Assembly (NCBI RefSeq): GCF_027158205.1
Contig: NZ_JAPVLU010000022.1
Span: 82,165 to 146,164, forward strand
Source of the DNA: Streptomyces sp. H39-S7
GTDB taxonomy: Bacteria > Actinomycetota > Actinomycetes > Streptomycetales > Streptomycetaceae
Direction of reading: 5' to 3'
DNA: 64,000 nucleotides
Part shown: positions 1 through 8,536 of the stretch, one piece after another
Layout: each line of letters begins with the position of its first letter
Numbering within the stretch: the stretch's first letter is position 1
Notes under the pieces: generated by a model
What the model was told of the DNA's origin: nothing
Database searches by the model: none
What the model saw: the letters and a program-made list of their open reading frames with translations, nothing else
Position numbers and translations under genes: made by a program

Positions 1-1
1 C

Positions 2-253
2 CCGGCCGGGCGCCCGGAACTGGAGGCGGCGGTGCGTGAGGCTGCCGAGGAGCCGGAAGACGCTGACGCTGCGGCCGCGCTGCGCCAGCAGATCAAGCGG
101 ACGCTACGGGAGGATCCGCAGTTGCTTGCCGAACTGGCCGCCCAGCTTCCCGCAGCCGGCGTGGTGACGATCACCGCGTCCGGTGAGCGGTCCATCGCCG
201 CACAGACCATCGGCACGGCCATCACCGGCGACAACACCACGATCCGTCGGTGA
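2..253 (+). CDS. 3' end of a protein with a RHIM/BASS-like C-terminal motif (5' end outside window)
   Basis: The reading frame is open from the first bases of the window and stops at 251-253, so only the last 83 codons are present. A GTG at 32 could start it, but the upstream codons read as protein, so I treat it as partial. It has a charged Ala/Glu/Asp-rich helical stretch (LRQQIKRTLREDPQLLAELA) and then a short Ser/Thr/Gly/Asn-rich tail, ASGERSIAAQTIGTAITG followed by DNTT. That tail resembles amyloid signalling motifs (RHIM-like, BASS type) reported at the ends of effector-domain proteins linked to actinobacterial NLR-like ATPases. An NB-ARC gene lies 400 bases downstream. The motif assignment is by eye; the N-terminal domain cannot be judged. 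Confidence 0.55.
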   Translation, partial: PAGRPELEAAVREAAEEPEDADAAAALRQQIKRTLREDPQLLAELAAQLPAAGVVTITASGERSIAAQTIGTAITGDNTTIRR

Positions 254-406
254 CCGACCCCCGGCCCAGCATGAGCGCCGCCTCCGCAGTCCTGATCGCG
301 TGCTCCTGGACGCAGGCGTCAATGTTGCCACCCAGTCCCTCACCGTACGTGTCCATACCGATATCCCGTGAATAGCCCCAGATCAGCACTGCCTGGTTCT
401 GTTCGC
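254..406. other. unassigned lower-GC stretch next to the yyaL break
   Basis: These bases are visibly less GC-rich than the rest of the window and lie between the stop of the partial gene and the breakpoint of the truncated yyaL fragment. The minus strand has a protein-like but unrecognised reading (for example QAVLIWGYSRDIGMD) without a clear start. I can assign no function. Confidence 0.3.
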
Positions 407-571
407 CTACTGGCACCAGTGGCAACTGCTGTAACCGTCGCTGAGCAGCACCGGCACCCCGCGCTCGCGGGCCTCGGCGAACGCCTCCGCGCCCCACGGC
501 CACCAGTCCACAGGGTTGTCCGCGTGCTGGAGGAGGTAGGGAGAGGTGGAACGGCTGAGTCGATTGGCCAT
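407..571 (-). pseudogene. yyaL: truncated yyaL (DUF255, thioredoxin-domain) N-terminus
   Basis: The minus strand encodes the conserved start of YyaL/SPATA20-type thioredoxin-domain proteins: MANRLSRSTSPYLLQHADNP, then a VDWWPW segment and GYSSCHWC. The start ATG is at 571-569. Homology ends right after the active-site motif SCHWC; the next codon is Gln and then a TAG stop at 409-407, where intact family members continue with HVM and over 600 more residues. Only 54 codons remain, so this is a remnant. The sharp break suggests an insertion or deletion junction. It is head-to-head with the NB-ARC gene and may still contribute promoter sequence. Confidence 0.8.
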
Positions 572-653
572 GTACCCACCCTCACACACGGTGTCGCCCT
601 GCGACGTGTACGGCAGGACACCTGGGGCGGGCGGGCGACCAGGGGGAGCTACG

Positions 654-3600
654 TTGAGAGAAGCGCCAGAGCCGGCGAACCCGTCCGGGAGGGACCGGGC
701 GGAGGTCGAGAGCCGGGTGAAGCTGGCCGTGGTCGAGGAGGCGCGCGGCAGCACGGCGGCGGACGCGGAGCGGCTGCTGCGGCGGGCGCTGGACTCGCTG
801 GACGAGATCATGGCGCAGGCCGCCGCGGAGTACGCGCTCTACCTGCGGGCTGCCGGCACCGGGCCGGGCGGGCCGACGGGGCTCGCCGGGCGGTTCGGCC
901 GCGAGACGGTGACGACCGCCGTGATCACCGCGGGGGCGGTCGGGGCGACCGCGTTCGCCGTGGACGTGATCGGCCAGAACCTGTCGGCCGGGGCGTCCCT
1001 CACCACCGGGCTGGCCGCGGGGGCGGTCGGAGCGCTCGCCGTGGGGCTCAGGGGCCCGCGCGGGAACGAGCCGGCCGCGTCGGCCGACGATCCGGCCCCG
1101 TACCGGCTGCGCTGGCTGGACGCGGTGGAGCAGCGCGGTATCCGGCCCTTCCTCGAACAGCACCGGAGCCGGGCCACGGCGGAGTCCGCCGCCTCCCGGT
1201 CCTCCTCCCCCACCGCGACCAGCGGTCGGCACCAGGTCCCGGCGCCCCGCAGGACCGACCGCAGCGCCGCCGCCAGGACCCGGTCCGTGCTGGAGCAGTC
1301 GTTCGGTCAGCTCCCGTCGGCGGAGGGCCCGTTCGCCGGCCGCCGCAAGCAGCTCGCGCAGATCACCCAGTGGGTGCACCAGGCCCGGGTGTCCACGGAG
1401 ACCAAACCGACCGTCGTCGTCCTGCACGGCCCGGCCGGCGCCGGGGCGACCACCCTCGCGGTGCGCGCCGCTCGCCAGCTGCGCGACCAGTTCCGCGGCT
1501 CGTGCGTGGTGGACCTGCGCGGCGGGGCCCTGGACGAACGCCCGCTGCCGACCCGGGACGCGCTGCTGCACCTGCTCAACCGGCTCGGCGCGCCCCGCGA
1601 GCAGTTGCTGTTCCGCGAGCGCCCCAACCACGAGCAGCACCTGCGGCGTCTCGCCGACCAATACCAGAAGCATCTGACGGGCACGCCGGTGACGATCGTG
1701 CTCGACGACGCCTCCGACGCGGAACAGGTACGGATGCTGGTCCCCGAGCGGTCCGAGGCGCTGGTGCTCGTCACCGCCCGCGAGCCGCTCTCCCTGGACC
1801 TGCCGAACGCGTGGGTGCACAGCCTGCCCATCGGCCCGCTCCACGCCGACGACGCCCATGAGCTGCTGAGTGAGCTGGCCAGGGCCGCGAAGGCGCCCGA
1901 GCCCACCACGGTGGAGTCCGAGCGGCTGCGGCTGCTGTGCGACGGCCTGCCGATCGCGCTGCGGATAGCGGGCGCGGCGCTGGCGGACCACGGCACGGCC
2001 GCCGGGCTCGCCGCCGACCTGGAGGCGTACGGGCCGCAGGAGGCCGTCGAGCGGATGCTCGCGCTGCGCTACCGCGACCAGTCCGAACCGTCCAGGCGGC
2101 TGCTGCGCCGGCTGGCGCTCGCCGGACGGACCAGCTTCGGCGCGGCGGCCGCCGCCGCGCTGCTGGCCACCGACGAGCAGGAGGCCGGCCGCCGGCTGGA
2201 CGAACTGGCGCGGGCCGGGCTGATCGAGCACATCCGCGGCAGCCGCTACCGGCCGCACGACCTGGTCCGCCGCTTCGCCCACGCCCGGCTGCTGGACGAG
2301 GAGGACCCGGCCGAGCGCGCCGCCGCCCACGAGCGGCTGATCCGCAGCTACGCCGAGCTGGCCAACGCCGTGATCCGCCTCGTCGAGGGCAAGACGTCCA
2401 CCCGGGCCGGGCGCTTCGGCGCCCATGGCTTCGCCTCGCTCGAATCGGCGCTGCGCTGGCTCGACGACGAGTCCAGCTTCATCACCGCCGCGCTGCGGCA
2501 CGCCGAGGGCGTGGACCGCACCGTCGTCCAGGCCCTGCTCGGCGCGCTGTGCGACTACTGCCTGCTGCGCGGCGACCTGTACCGGCTCGGGGAGATCAGC
2601 GAGCTGGCGCAGGCGTCCAAGGCCGCCCCGGACGAGGAGCAGAACATCCTGGTGCGCTCCGTGCAGTGGCGCACCGGCATCGCGGCCCGGCAGCTCGGCG
2701 AGCTCGACAAGGCGCGTTCCACCCTCAGCTCCGTCGTCGACCTGTACTTCGAGGCACAGCACCCGGCGGGCGCCGCCCGTGCGCTGGGCAGCCTCGGCAT
2801 CACCCTGCACCACCAGGGCAATCTGCGGGAGGCGGAGATCAAGCTCCGCGAGGCCCTGGAGCTGCAGGCCGCACCGGAGCTCGGTGAGGACCGGGCCTGG
2901 ACACAGCACGCGCTGGCGGCCGTGCTGCGCGACATGGGCCAGCTCGGCAAGGCACTGCCGCTGCTGCTCGAATCCCTCGAACTGCACCGGCAGAACGAGA
3001 GCGTCAGCGGGCAGGCCTGGGCGCACCTTCAGCTCGGGCAGGTCCATCTGCGGCTCGGAGCGGTCGACGAGGGCGAGGCGGAGCTGCGCAGCGCCGGCCA
3101 GTGCTACGCGCTGACCCGTGACCCGCGCGGCGCCGCCTGGACCTGCACCCAGCTCGCCCGCGCCACCCTGCAGCGCGGTGACGCCCAGGGGGCCGCCCGC
3201 GAGCTGGACGAGGCCCTGGTACGCCACCGGGCCTGCGAGGACGCCCGCGGCGAGGCCTGGACGCTGTACTACCTGGGGCACGCGCTGGAGGAGTCGGGCG
3301 ACAGCGACCAGGCGCTGCGCACCCTGGAACGGGCCCGTTCCATGTTCAGCCGCATGCGGGACGTGTACGGGCTGGCCTGCGCCCGCCACCACTCGGCCCG
3401 GGTCACCCGCGACCAGCGCGCCGTACGCACCGGCAACCTCCGCAACAGCGGCTTCGCCCGGCAATTGCTCCAGGACGCCCGGCAGGACTTCCGGCGGATC
3501 GGTGTCGAGCACGGCGAGGCGTGGTCCTGCGTGGAGCTCGCGGTGATCGACGCGGGCAACAACCGCTACGTCGAGGCCCTGGCGCTGCTGGACCAGGCCC

Positions 3601-3902
3601 TCGAGCTCTTCGCCGGCCTCGGCGACCGGCGCGGCCAGGACTGGGCGGTCTTCCTGCGCTGCACCGTCCGGCCCCTGCTGTCCGAGGGCGGCGCCGGGCA
3701 GGCCGTCGAGGAGCTGCGCGCGCTGCTGGCCGCGCACCATCCGGGCCGGGACCCGGACCTGGAGGAGTACGCCGAGGCCTACTCCGTCCTGCTGGAGCGC
3801 GGTGCGGCCGCCCCCGGCGGCGGCTGGGAGGCGTGGCGGCTGGGCATGCTGCCGCGGCGATCGGCGCGCATGGTCATGGACCTGCTGCCGATCACGCCCT
3901 GA
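654..3902 (+). CDS. NB-ARC/TPR STAND-type protein with degenerate P-loop
   Basis: This 1082-residue protein probably senses or signals through a nucleotide-binding switch, but its output is unknown. I start it at TTG 654 because GGGGGAG lies 5 bases upstream; an earlier in-frame ATG at 546 would overlap the yyaL remnant. Order: charged helical N-terminus (1-85), small hydrophobic residue-rich membrane-like segment (about 86-130), linker, NB-ARC core from about 245, winged-helix-like region, then TPR repeats from about 600 to the end. The Walker A motif reads GPAGAGATT (259-267), with Ala265 in place of the invariant Lys. Walker B (IVLDDA, about 348-353) and GLPIAL (431-436) are intact. There is no SARP DNA-binding domain. 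A 16-bp terminator follows. Confidence 0.85.
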   Translation: MREAPEPANPSGRDRAEVESRVKLAVVEEARGSTAADAERLLRRALDSLDEIMAQAAAEYALYLRAAGTGPGGPTGLAGRFGRETVTTAVITAGAVGATAFAVDVIGQNLSAGASLTTGLAAGAVGALAVGLRGPRGNEPAASADDPAPYRLRWLDAVEQRGIRPFLEQHRSRATAESAASRSSSPTATSGRHQVPAPRRTDRSAAARTRSVLEQSFGQLPSAEGPFAGRRKQLAQITQWVHQARVSTETKPTVVVLHGPAGAGATTLAVRAARQLRDQFRGSCVVDLRGGALDERPLPTRDALLHLLNRLGAPREQLLFRERPNHEQHLRRLADQYQKHLTGTPVTIVLDDASDAEQVRMLVPERSEALVLVTAREPLSLDLPNAWVHSLPIGPLHADDAHELLSELARAAKAPEPTTVESERLRLLCDGLPIALRIAGAALADHGTAAGLAADLEAYGPQEAVERMLALRYRDQSEPSRRLLRRLALAGRTSFGAAAAAALLATDEQEAGRRLDELARAGLIEHIRGSRYRPHDLVRRFAHARLLDEEDPAERAAAHERLIRSYAELANAVIRLVEGKTSTRAGRFGAHGFASLESALRWLDDESSFITAALRHAEGVDRTVVQALLGALCDYCLLRGDLYRLGEISELAQASKAAPDEEQNILVRSVQWRTGIAARQLGELDKARSTLSSVVDLYFEAQHPAGAARALGSLGITLHHQGNLREAEIKLREALELQAAPELGEDRAWTQHALAAVLRDMGQLGKALPLLLESLELHRQNESVSGQAWAHLQLGQVHLRLGAVDEGEAELRSAGQCYALTRDPRGAAWTCTQLARATLQRGDAQGAARELDEALVRHRACEDARGEAWTLYYLGHALEESGDSDQALRTLERARSMFSRMRDVYGLACARHHSARVTRDQRAVRTGNLRNSGFARQLLQDARQDFRRIGVEHGEAWSCVELAVIDAGNNRYVEALALLDQALELFAGLGDRRGQDWAVFLRCTVRPLLSEGGAGQAVEELRALLAAHHPGRDPDLEEYAEAYSVLLERGAAAPGGGWEAWRLGMLPRRSARMVMDLLPITP

Positions 3903-3917
3903 GGCCGGCGGCGGGGA

Positions 3918-3956
3918 GCGCCGGCCGGGCCGGTGTGCGTCCGGCCCGGCCGGCGC
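3918..3956. terminator. intrinsic terminator, 16-bp perfect stem
   Basis: Bases 3918-3933 and 3941-3956 are perfect inverted copies around a 7-base loop. It lies between the convergent ends of the NB-ARC gene and the small membrane protein gene, so it can serve both strands. Confidence 0.75.
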
Positions 3957-3966
3957 CCTCGGCGCG

Positions 3967-4266
3967 TCAGGAAGCCGGGTTGTCCTGGGCCGCCTGGGCC
4001 GCCTGGGCGGCCTGCGCTTCCCGGTGGGCCCGCAGACCCCGCGACGGCTTCGGAGCGGCCGTCGCGCCGGCGGGGCCCGGGGCCTCCTCGAAGTCGATCT
4101 TCTTGAACTGCTTGACCATGTTCTTCATCAGGCCCCACAGCGACAGCGCGATGGCCGCGAAGATCACGAAGCCGATGAGGCCGGGCGTCACCTTGTTGTT
4201 GTCCAGCTCCTGAGCGGCGAGCGGGACGTACTGGGTCAGTGCGTGGGAGGCAATCACGGTACCCAT
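3967..4266 (-). CDS. small conserved membrane protein
   Basis: This 99-residue protein starts at ATG 4266. The first 27 residues are mixed, followed by one membrane helix (about 28-48, TPGLIGFVIFAAIALSLWGL), then a basic KNMVKQFKK stretch and an Ala/Gln/Pro-rich tail. The basic residues after the helix favour a cytoplasmic C-terminus. It lies just downstream of mca on the same strand, but a hairpin at 4282-4322 separates the two. I know of no assigned function; small proteins of this kind are common next to mca in Streptomyces. Confidence 0.7.
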   Translation of the reverse strand: MGTVIASHALTQYVPLAAQELDNNKVTPGLIGFVIFAAIALSLWGLMKNMVKQFKKIDFEEAPGPAGATAAPKPSRGLRAHREAQAAQAAQAAQDNPAS

Positions 4267-4281
4267 TGTGCGCTAGGCCCT

Positions 4282-4322
4282 GTCCGGCGGATCACGGGCG
4301 GTCCGTGGACCGTCCGCCGGAC
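4282..4322 (-). terminator. hairpin after mca
   Basis: A 10-bp inverted repeat (GTCCGGCGGA at 4282-4291 against 4313-4322), with further pairing inside, lies directly after the mca stop codon. It probably ends the mca transcript or attenuates readthrough into the small membrane gene. Confidence 0.5.
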
Positions 4323-4327
4323 GGGTT

Positions 4328-5200
4328 CTAGAGGGTGCGGATGCCCGCGAAGAGGTCGTCCTCGGGCAGCGAGGTGTCCACGAGCGAGCGTGCGAGCTCG
4401 TAGTCCTCGGTCGGCCAGACCTCCTGCTGGATCTCCATCGGGACGTGGAACCACGCGCCGTCCGGGTCGATCTGGGTGGCGTGCGCGAGCAGCGCCTTGT
4501 CGCGGATCTCGAAGAAGTCGGCGCAGGGCACATGGGTGCTGATCTGCCGCTCGGGGCGGTCGAACTGCTTCCAGCGCTCCAGCCACTCCGCGTACGGGGA
4601 CTCCAGGCCGCGGGAGAGCAGCGCCTCGTGCATGGCGACGGTGCGGGCCCGGTTGAAGCCCTGGTTGTAGTAGAGCTTCTGCGGCGTCCACGGCTCGCCG
4701 GCGTCGGGGTAGCGCTCCGGGTCGCCCGCCGCCTCGAAGGCGACCATGGAGATCTTGTGGGTCATGATGTGGTCGGGGTGCGGGTAGCCGCCGTTCTCGT
4801 CGTAGGTGGTGATCACCTGCGGCTTGAACTCGCGGATCAGCTTCACCAGGGCCCCGGCGGCCTCGTCCACGTCCTGCACGGCGAAACAGCCGTCGGGCAG
4901 CGGGGGCAGCGGGTCGCCCTCGGGGAGGCCGGAGTCGACGAAGCCGAGCCAGGACTGCTTGACGCCCAGGATCTCGCGGGCCTCGTCCATCTCCTTGGCG
5001 CGGACCTCGTGGATGTGCTCCTCGATGTAGGGGTCACCCTGGAGCTTGGGGTTGAGCACCGAACCGCGTTCCCCGCCGGTGCAGGTGGCGACCAGTACGC
5101 CCACCCCCTCGGACACGTACTTGGCCATGGTGGCCGCACCCTTGCTCGACTCGTCGTCGGGGTGGGCGTGGACGGCCATCAGTCGCAGCTGCTCAGTCAA
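4328..5200 (-). CDS. mca: mycothiol S-conjugate amidase
   Basis: This 290-residue cytoplasmic zinc amidase cleaves mycothiol S-conjugates of drugs and electrophiles into GlcN-Ins and an exportable mercapturic acid, so it acts in detoxification. The LmbE/PIG-L metal motif is present (HAHPDDES, residues 11-18), as is the second motif HPDHI near residue 145. The full length and the Mca-type C-terminus separate it from the related deacetylase MshB. The start is TTG 5200, with GAGGA 7 bases upstream. It is divergent from the DUF4307 gene, and the shared intergenic region has a TATAGT hexamer. Confidence 0.93.
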   Translation of the reverse strand: MTEQLRLMAVHAHPDDESSKGAATMAKYVSEGVGVLVATCTGGERGSVLNPKLQGDPYIEEHIHEVRAKEMDEAREILGVKQSWLGFVDSGLPEGDPLPPLPDGCFAVQDVDEAAGALVKLIREFKPQVITTYDENGGYPHPDHIMTHKISMVAFEAAGDPERYPDAGEPWTPQKLYYNQGFNRARTVAMHEALLSRGLESPYAEWLERWKQFDRPERQISTHVPCADFFEIRDKALLAHATQIDPDGAWFHVPMEIQQEVWPTEDYELARSLVDTSLPEDDLFAGIRTL

Positions 5201-5227
5201 GGCTGGATCCTCTAGTCATCAGTAGTG

Positions 5228-5280
5228 GCCCCCTCGTTCCATGTAAAGGGCGCCTCCTATAGTGACCGAAGCGAGGGGGC
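5228..5280. promoter_or_regulatory. mca/DUF4307 divergent regulatory region
   Basis: A 9-bp inverted repeat (GCCCCCTCG at 5228-5236, CGAGGGGGC at 5272-5280) flanks a TATAGT hexamer at 5258-5263 that could be the -10 of the DUF4307 gene. The arms are 35 bases apart. Its function is inferred from position only. Confidence 0.35.
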
Positions 5281-5315
5281 AATTAATTCCATGTCCCCCA
5301 CCGGAAGGAACGATC

Positions 5316-5726
5316 ATGGCTGCGGTGCGCGAGGGGCTGCCCGAAGGGCGCTACGGACGCGGCGCCGACGCGCGGGCCGACCGGCGGCTGAAGATCATCG
5401 GCCTGGTGCTGGGCGTGCTGGCACTGGGCGGGATCGGCTGGTTCGGCTGGCACTCGGTCGCGGGCACGGACGTGAGCGGCGAGGTCATCAAGTCCCGCGC
5501 GGTCTCCGACCGGACCGTGGAAATCCATCTGGAGGTCCGCAAGGACGCCGGAACGGTCGCCGTGTGCACCCTGCGATCGGTGGACGAGGACCACACCGAG
5601 GTGGGACGCATGGACGTGACCCTGCGCGACCACAAGAAGCAGATAGACACCGTGGTCACCATGCGGACCACTCACCGCGGGGAGACCGCCGAGCTGCTCG
5701 GCTGCAAACCGGCGGGCCAGGGCTGA
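5316..5726 (+). CDS. DUF4307 domain membrane protein
   Basis: This 136-residue protein starts at ATG 5316, with GGAAGGA upstream. A short basic cytoplasmic N-terminus is followed by one membrane helix (about 27-46, IIGLVLGVLALGGIGWFGW) and an extracytoplasmic beta-rich domain of about 90 residues with two cysteines (VCTLR and LLGCKP) that could form a disulfide. This matches the actinobacterial DUF4307 family, which commonly sits between mca and greA. Function is unknown. Confidence 0.85.
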   Translation: MAAVREGLPEGRYGRGADARADRRLKIIGLVLGVLALGGIGWFGWHSVAGTDVSGEVIKSRAVSDRTVEIHLEVRKDAGTVAVCTLRSVDEDHTEVGRMDVTLRDHKKQIDTVVTMRTTHRGETAELLGCKPAGQG

Positions 5727-5892
5727 CCTGCCACGACGGCATACTGACTGACACACCGGTTGCCATACCGATGGTCTCACTGACATTTTCCCGCTGCCTT
5801 GTGGCTGCCGGAATTGTTAGGCTCCAGGTTTCGCCCCGCCACGCGATGGCAAGGCACTTTGACGCAGTCCCATGTACCTACGAGGAGCACCA

Positions 5893-6390
5893 GTGACCCA
5901 GACCAGCGAGAGCGTCACCTGGCTGACCCAGGAGGCGTACGACCAGCTGAAGGCCGAGCTGGAGTACCTGTCGGGTCCGGCACGCGCTCTGATCATCGCC
6001 AAGATCGAGGAAGCCCGCCAGGAGGGCGACCTCAAGGAGAACGCCGGCTACCACGCTGCGCGCGAGGATCAGGGCAAGCAGGAACTGCGGGTCCGCCAGC
6101 TGACCCAGCTGCTGGAGCGTGCCAAGGTCGGCGAGGCGCCCGCCGACACGGGCGTGGTCGCGCCCGGCATGATCGTCACGATCGCCTTCGACGGCGACGA
6201 GGACGACACCATGACCTTCCTGGTGGGCTCGCGTGAGTACGTGAGCGACACCCTGGAGACGTTCTCCCCGCAGTCCCCGCTCGGCAAGGGCGTGAGCGGC
6301 AAGAAGGCCGGCGAGAACGCCGTCTACGAGCTGCCGAACGGCAAGAAGTCCTCCGTGAAGATCCTCTCGGTCAAGCCGCACCGCGGCTGA
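5893..6390 (+). CDS. greA: transcription elongation factor GreA
   Basis: This 165-residue factor binds the RNA polymerase secondary channel and stimulates cleavage of backtracked transcripts. The N-terminal coiled coil carries the acidic tip in IEEARQEGDLKENAGYHAA (about 41-60), and the C-terminal FKBP-like domain follows, with SPQSPLGKGVSGKKAGE near 131-147. The start is GTG 5893, with GAGGAG upstream; an in-frame ATG at 5872 lacks a Shine-Dalgarno. TAGGCT at 5818-5823 is a possible -10. A 24-bp terminator closes the gene. Confidence 0.95.
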   Translation: MTQTSESVTWLTQEAYDQLKAELEYLSGPARALIIAKIEEARQEGDLKENAGYHAAREDQGKQELRVRQLTQLLERAKVGEAPADTGVVAPGMIVTIAFDGDEDDTMTFLVGSREYVSDTLETFSPQSPLGKGVSGKKAGENAVYELPNGKKSSVKILSVKPHRG

Positions 6391-6402
6391 CCGGCAGAAC
6401 AC

Positions 6403-6456
6403 CGACGCAGAACGGGCTCCCCGCCGTGGGTACGGCGGGGAGCCCGTTCTGCGTCG
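6403..6456. terminator. bidirectional terminator, 24-bp perfect stem
   Basis: Bases 6403-6426 are the exact reverse complement of 6433-6456 around a 6-base loop. It lies between the convergent greA and ABC permease genes and is one of the strongest hairpins in the window. Confidence 0.9.
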
Positions 6457-6492
6457 CGGGGTCCGGCTTGGGCGGTCCCTGGGCGGGTCGCG

Positions 6493-7346
6493 TCAGGCGG
6501 TCGCGGAGCGGTACTTGCGCACCGCCAGGGTGCGGAAGACCACGAGGATCAGCACGGACCAGAGCAGCGACGCCCACACGGCGTGCTGCATGGGCCAGGC
6601 GCCGGAGTGCGAGACGCCCGGATTGCCGAACAGCTCCCGGCAGGCCTGCACCGTGGCGCTGAACGGGTTCCACTCGGCGATGTGGCGCAGCCAGGGCGTC
6701 ATGTTGCTGGTGTCCGCGAAGGCGTTGGAGATGAACGTCACGGGGAACAGCCAGATCAGGCCGCCGGAGGTGGCCGCCTCCGGGGTGCGGACCGACAGGC
6801 CGATCAGCGCGCCGATCCAGGAGAAGGCGTACCCCAGCAGGAGGAGCAGCCCGAAGGCGCCGAGCATCTTGGGGATGCCCTCGTGGACGCGCCAGCCCAC
6901 GATCAGGGCGACGATGGCGAGCACGACGACGGTCAGCGTCGTCTGCACCAGGTCGGCGAGGGTGCGGCCGGTGAGGACCGCGCCGCGCGCCATGGGCAGC
7001 GACCGGAACCGGTCGATGAGGCCCTTGTTCATGTCGTCGGCGATGCCGGCGCCCGCGCCCGCCGTGGCGAAGGTGACGGTCTGGGCGAAGATGCCCGCCA
7101 TCAGGAATTCCTTGTAGGTGTTGGCGTCGGTGCTGCCGCCGACCTTCATCGAGCCGCCGAAGACGTAGGTGAAGAGCACCACGAACATGATCGGCTGGAT
7201 CAGCCCGAAGATGATCATCTCGGGGATGCGGGTCATCCGGATCAGGTTGCGCTTGGCGATGACCAGCGAATCCCGGACGGACTGCATGACCCCGCCGCCC
7301 GGCCGGGGGACCAGCGTGGTCGGGGCGGTTGCTTCGGTGGTTGCCA

Positions 7347-7347
<1 letters not shown>
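6493..7347 (-). CDS. ABC-2 type (DrrB-like) export permease
   Basis: This 284-residue integral membrane protein of the ABC-2 family is the channel half of a drug or lipid exporter. About six membrane helices are visible, and the family hallmark ADDMNKGLIDRFRSLPMARG lies in the cytoplasmic loop near residue 110. The ATG at 7347 overlaps the TGA of the upstream ATPase gene by one base (TGATG), so the two are translationally coupled. The substrate is unknown; DrrAB pairs of this type export antibiotics or complex lipids. Confidence 0.9.
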
Positions 7348-8315
<968 letters not shown>

Positions 8316-8430
8316 GTGACTACTCCCAATCCGGGGATAGGTCTCTGTGTGTGTCGAATGATCGCGGGGTCCGCGGCCGTCCGCGGCCCTTTCGGCCGTC
8401 GTCGGAAGCCCGCACACATGGCGTCCAAAC

Positions 8431-8471
8431 GCGACACATCGCGAGCATGCAGCATGCGATATATCGCGTCA
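8431..8471 (-). promoter_or_regulatory. promoter with overlapping dyad upstream of the DrrAB operon
   Basis: GCGACACATCGC (8431-8442) and GCGATATATCGC (8456-8467) form two dyads 25 bp apart, separated by paired GCATGC sequences. On the minus strand TTGACG (8471-8466) is followed after 17 bases by CATGCT, a plausible -35/-10 pair, so the second dyad covers the promoter. AT-containing dyads of this shape are typical of PadR- or TetR-type repressors. Confidence 0.55.
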
Positions 8472-8499
8472 AGACCAGGACCCCGGAATCTTCGCGCAC

Positions 8500-8519
8500 C
8501 GCCCGAAAGCGTTCGGGCG
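8500..8519 (-). terminator. hairpin after ilvA
   Basis: CGCCCGAA (8500-8507) pairs perfectly with TTCGGGCG (8512-8519) around a 4-base loop, just beyond the ilvA stop codon. Confidence 0.5.
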
Positions 8520-8536
8520 CCGACTCGAAGCAGGAG

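Noticed and set aside
145..156. Possible CRISPR or tRNA content anywhere in the window
   Set aside because: No set of regularly spaced identical repeats and no cloverleaf with TTC-loop and acceptor ends was found on reading; the tandem repeats seen are short and mostly coding.
222..503. Minus-strand frame with a protein-like middle next to the yyaL break
   Set aside because: It has no credible start, overlaps the yyaL frame in another phase and matches nothing I recognise; noted only as an unassigned stretch.
582..3740. Very long open frame on the minus strand opposite the NB-ARC/TPR gene
   Set aside because: It is a mirror frame of a GC-rich Leu/Ala/Arg-rich coding region; its translation is low-complexity Gln/Val/Gly/Arg sequence with no domain, whereas the plus strand has NB-ARC motifs and TPRs.
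8380..8403. CCGCGG-rich hairpins upstream of the DrrAB genes
   Set aside because: Short GC-only stems of this kind arise readily in this DNA and have no clear position relative to a gene end.
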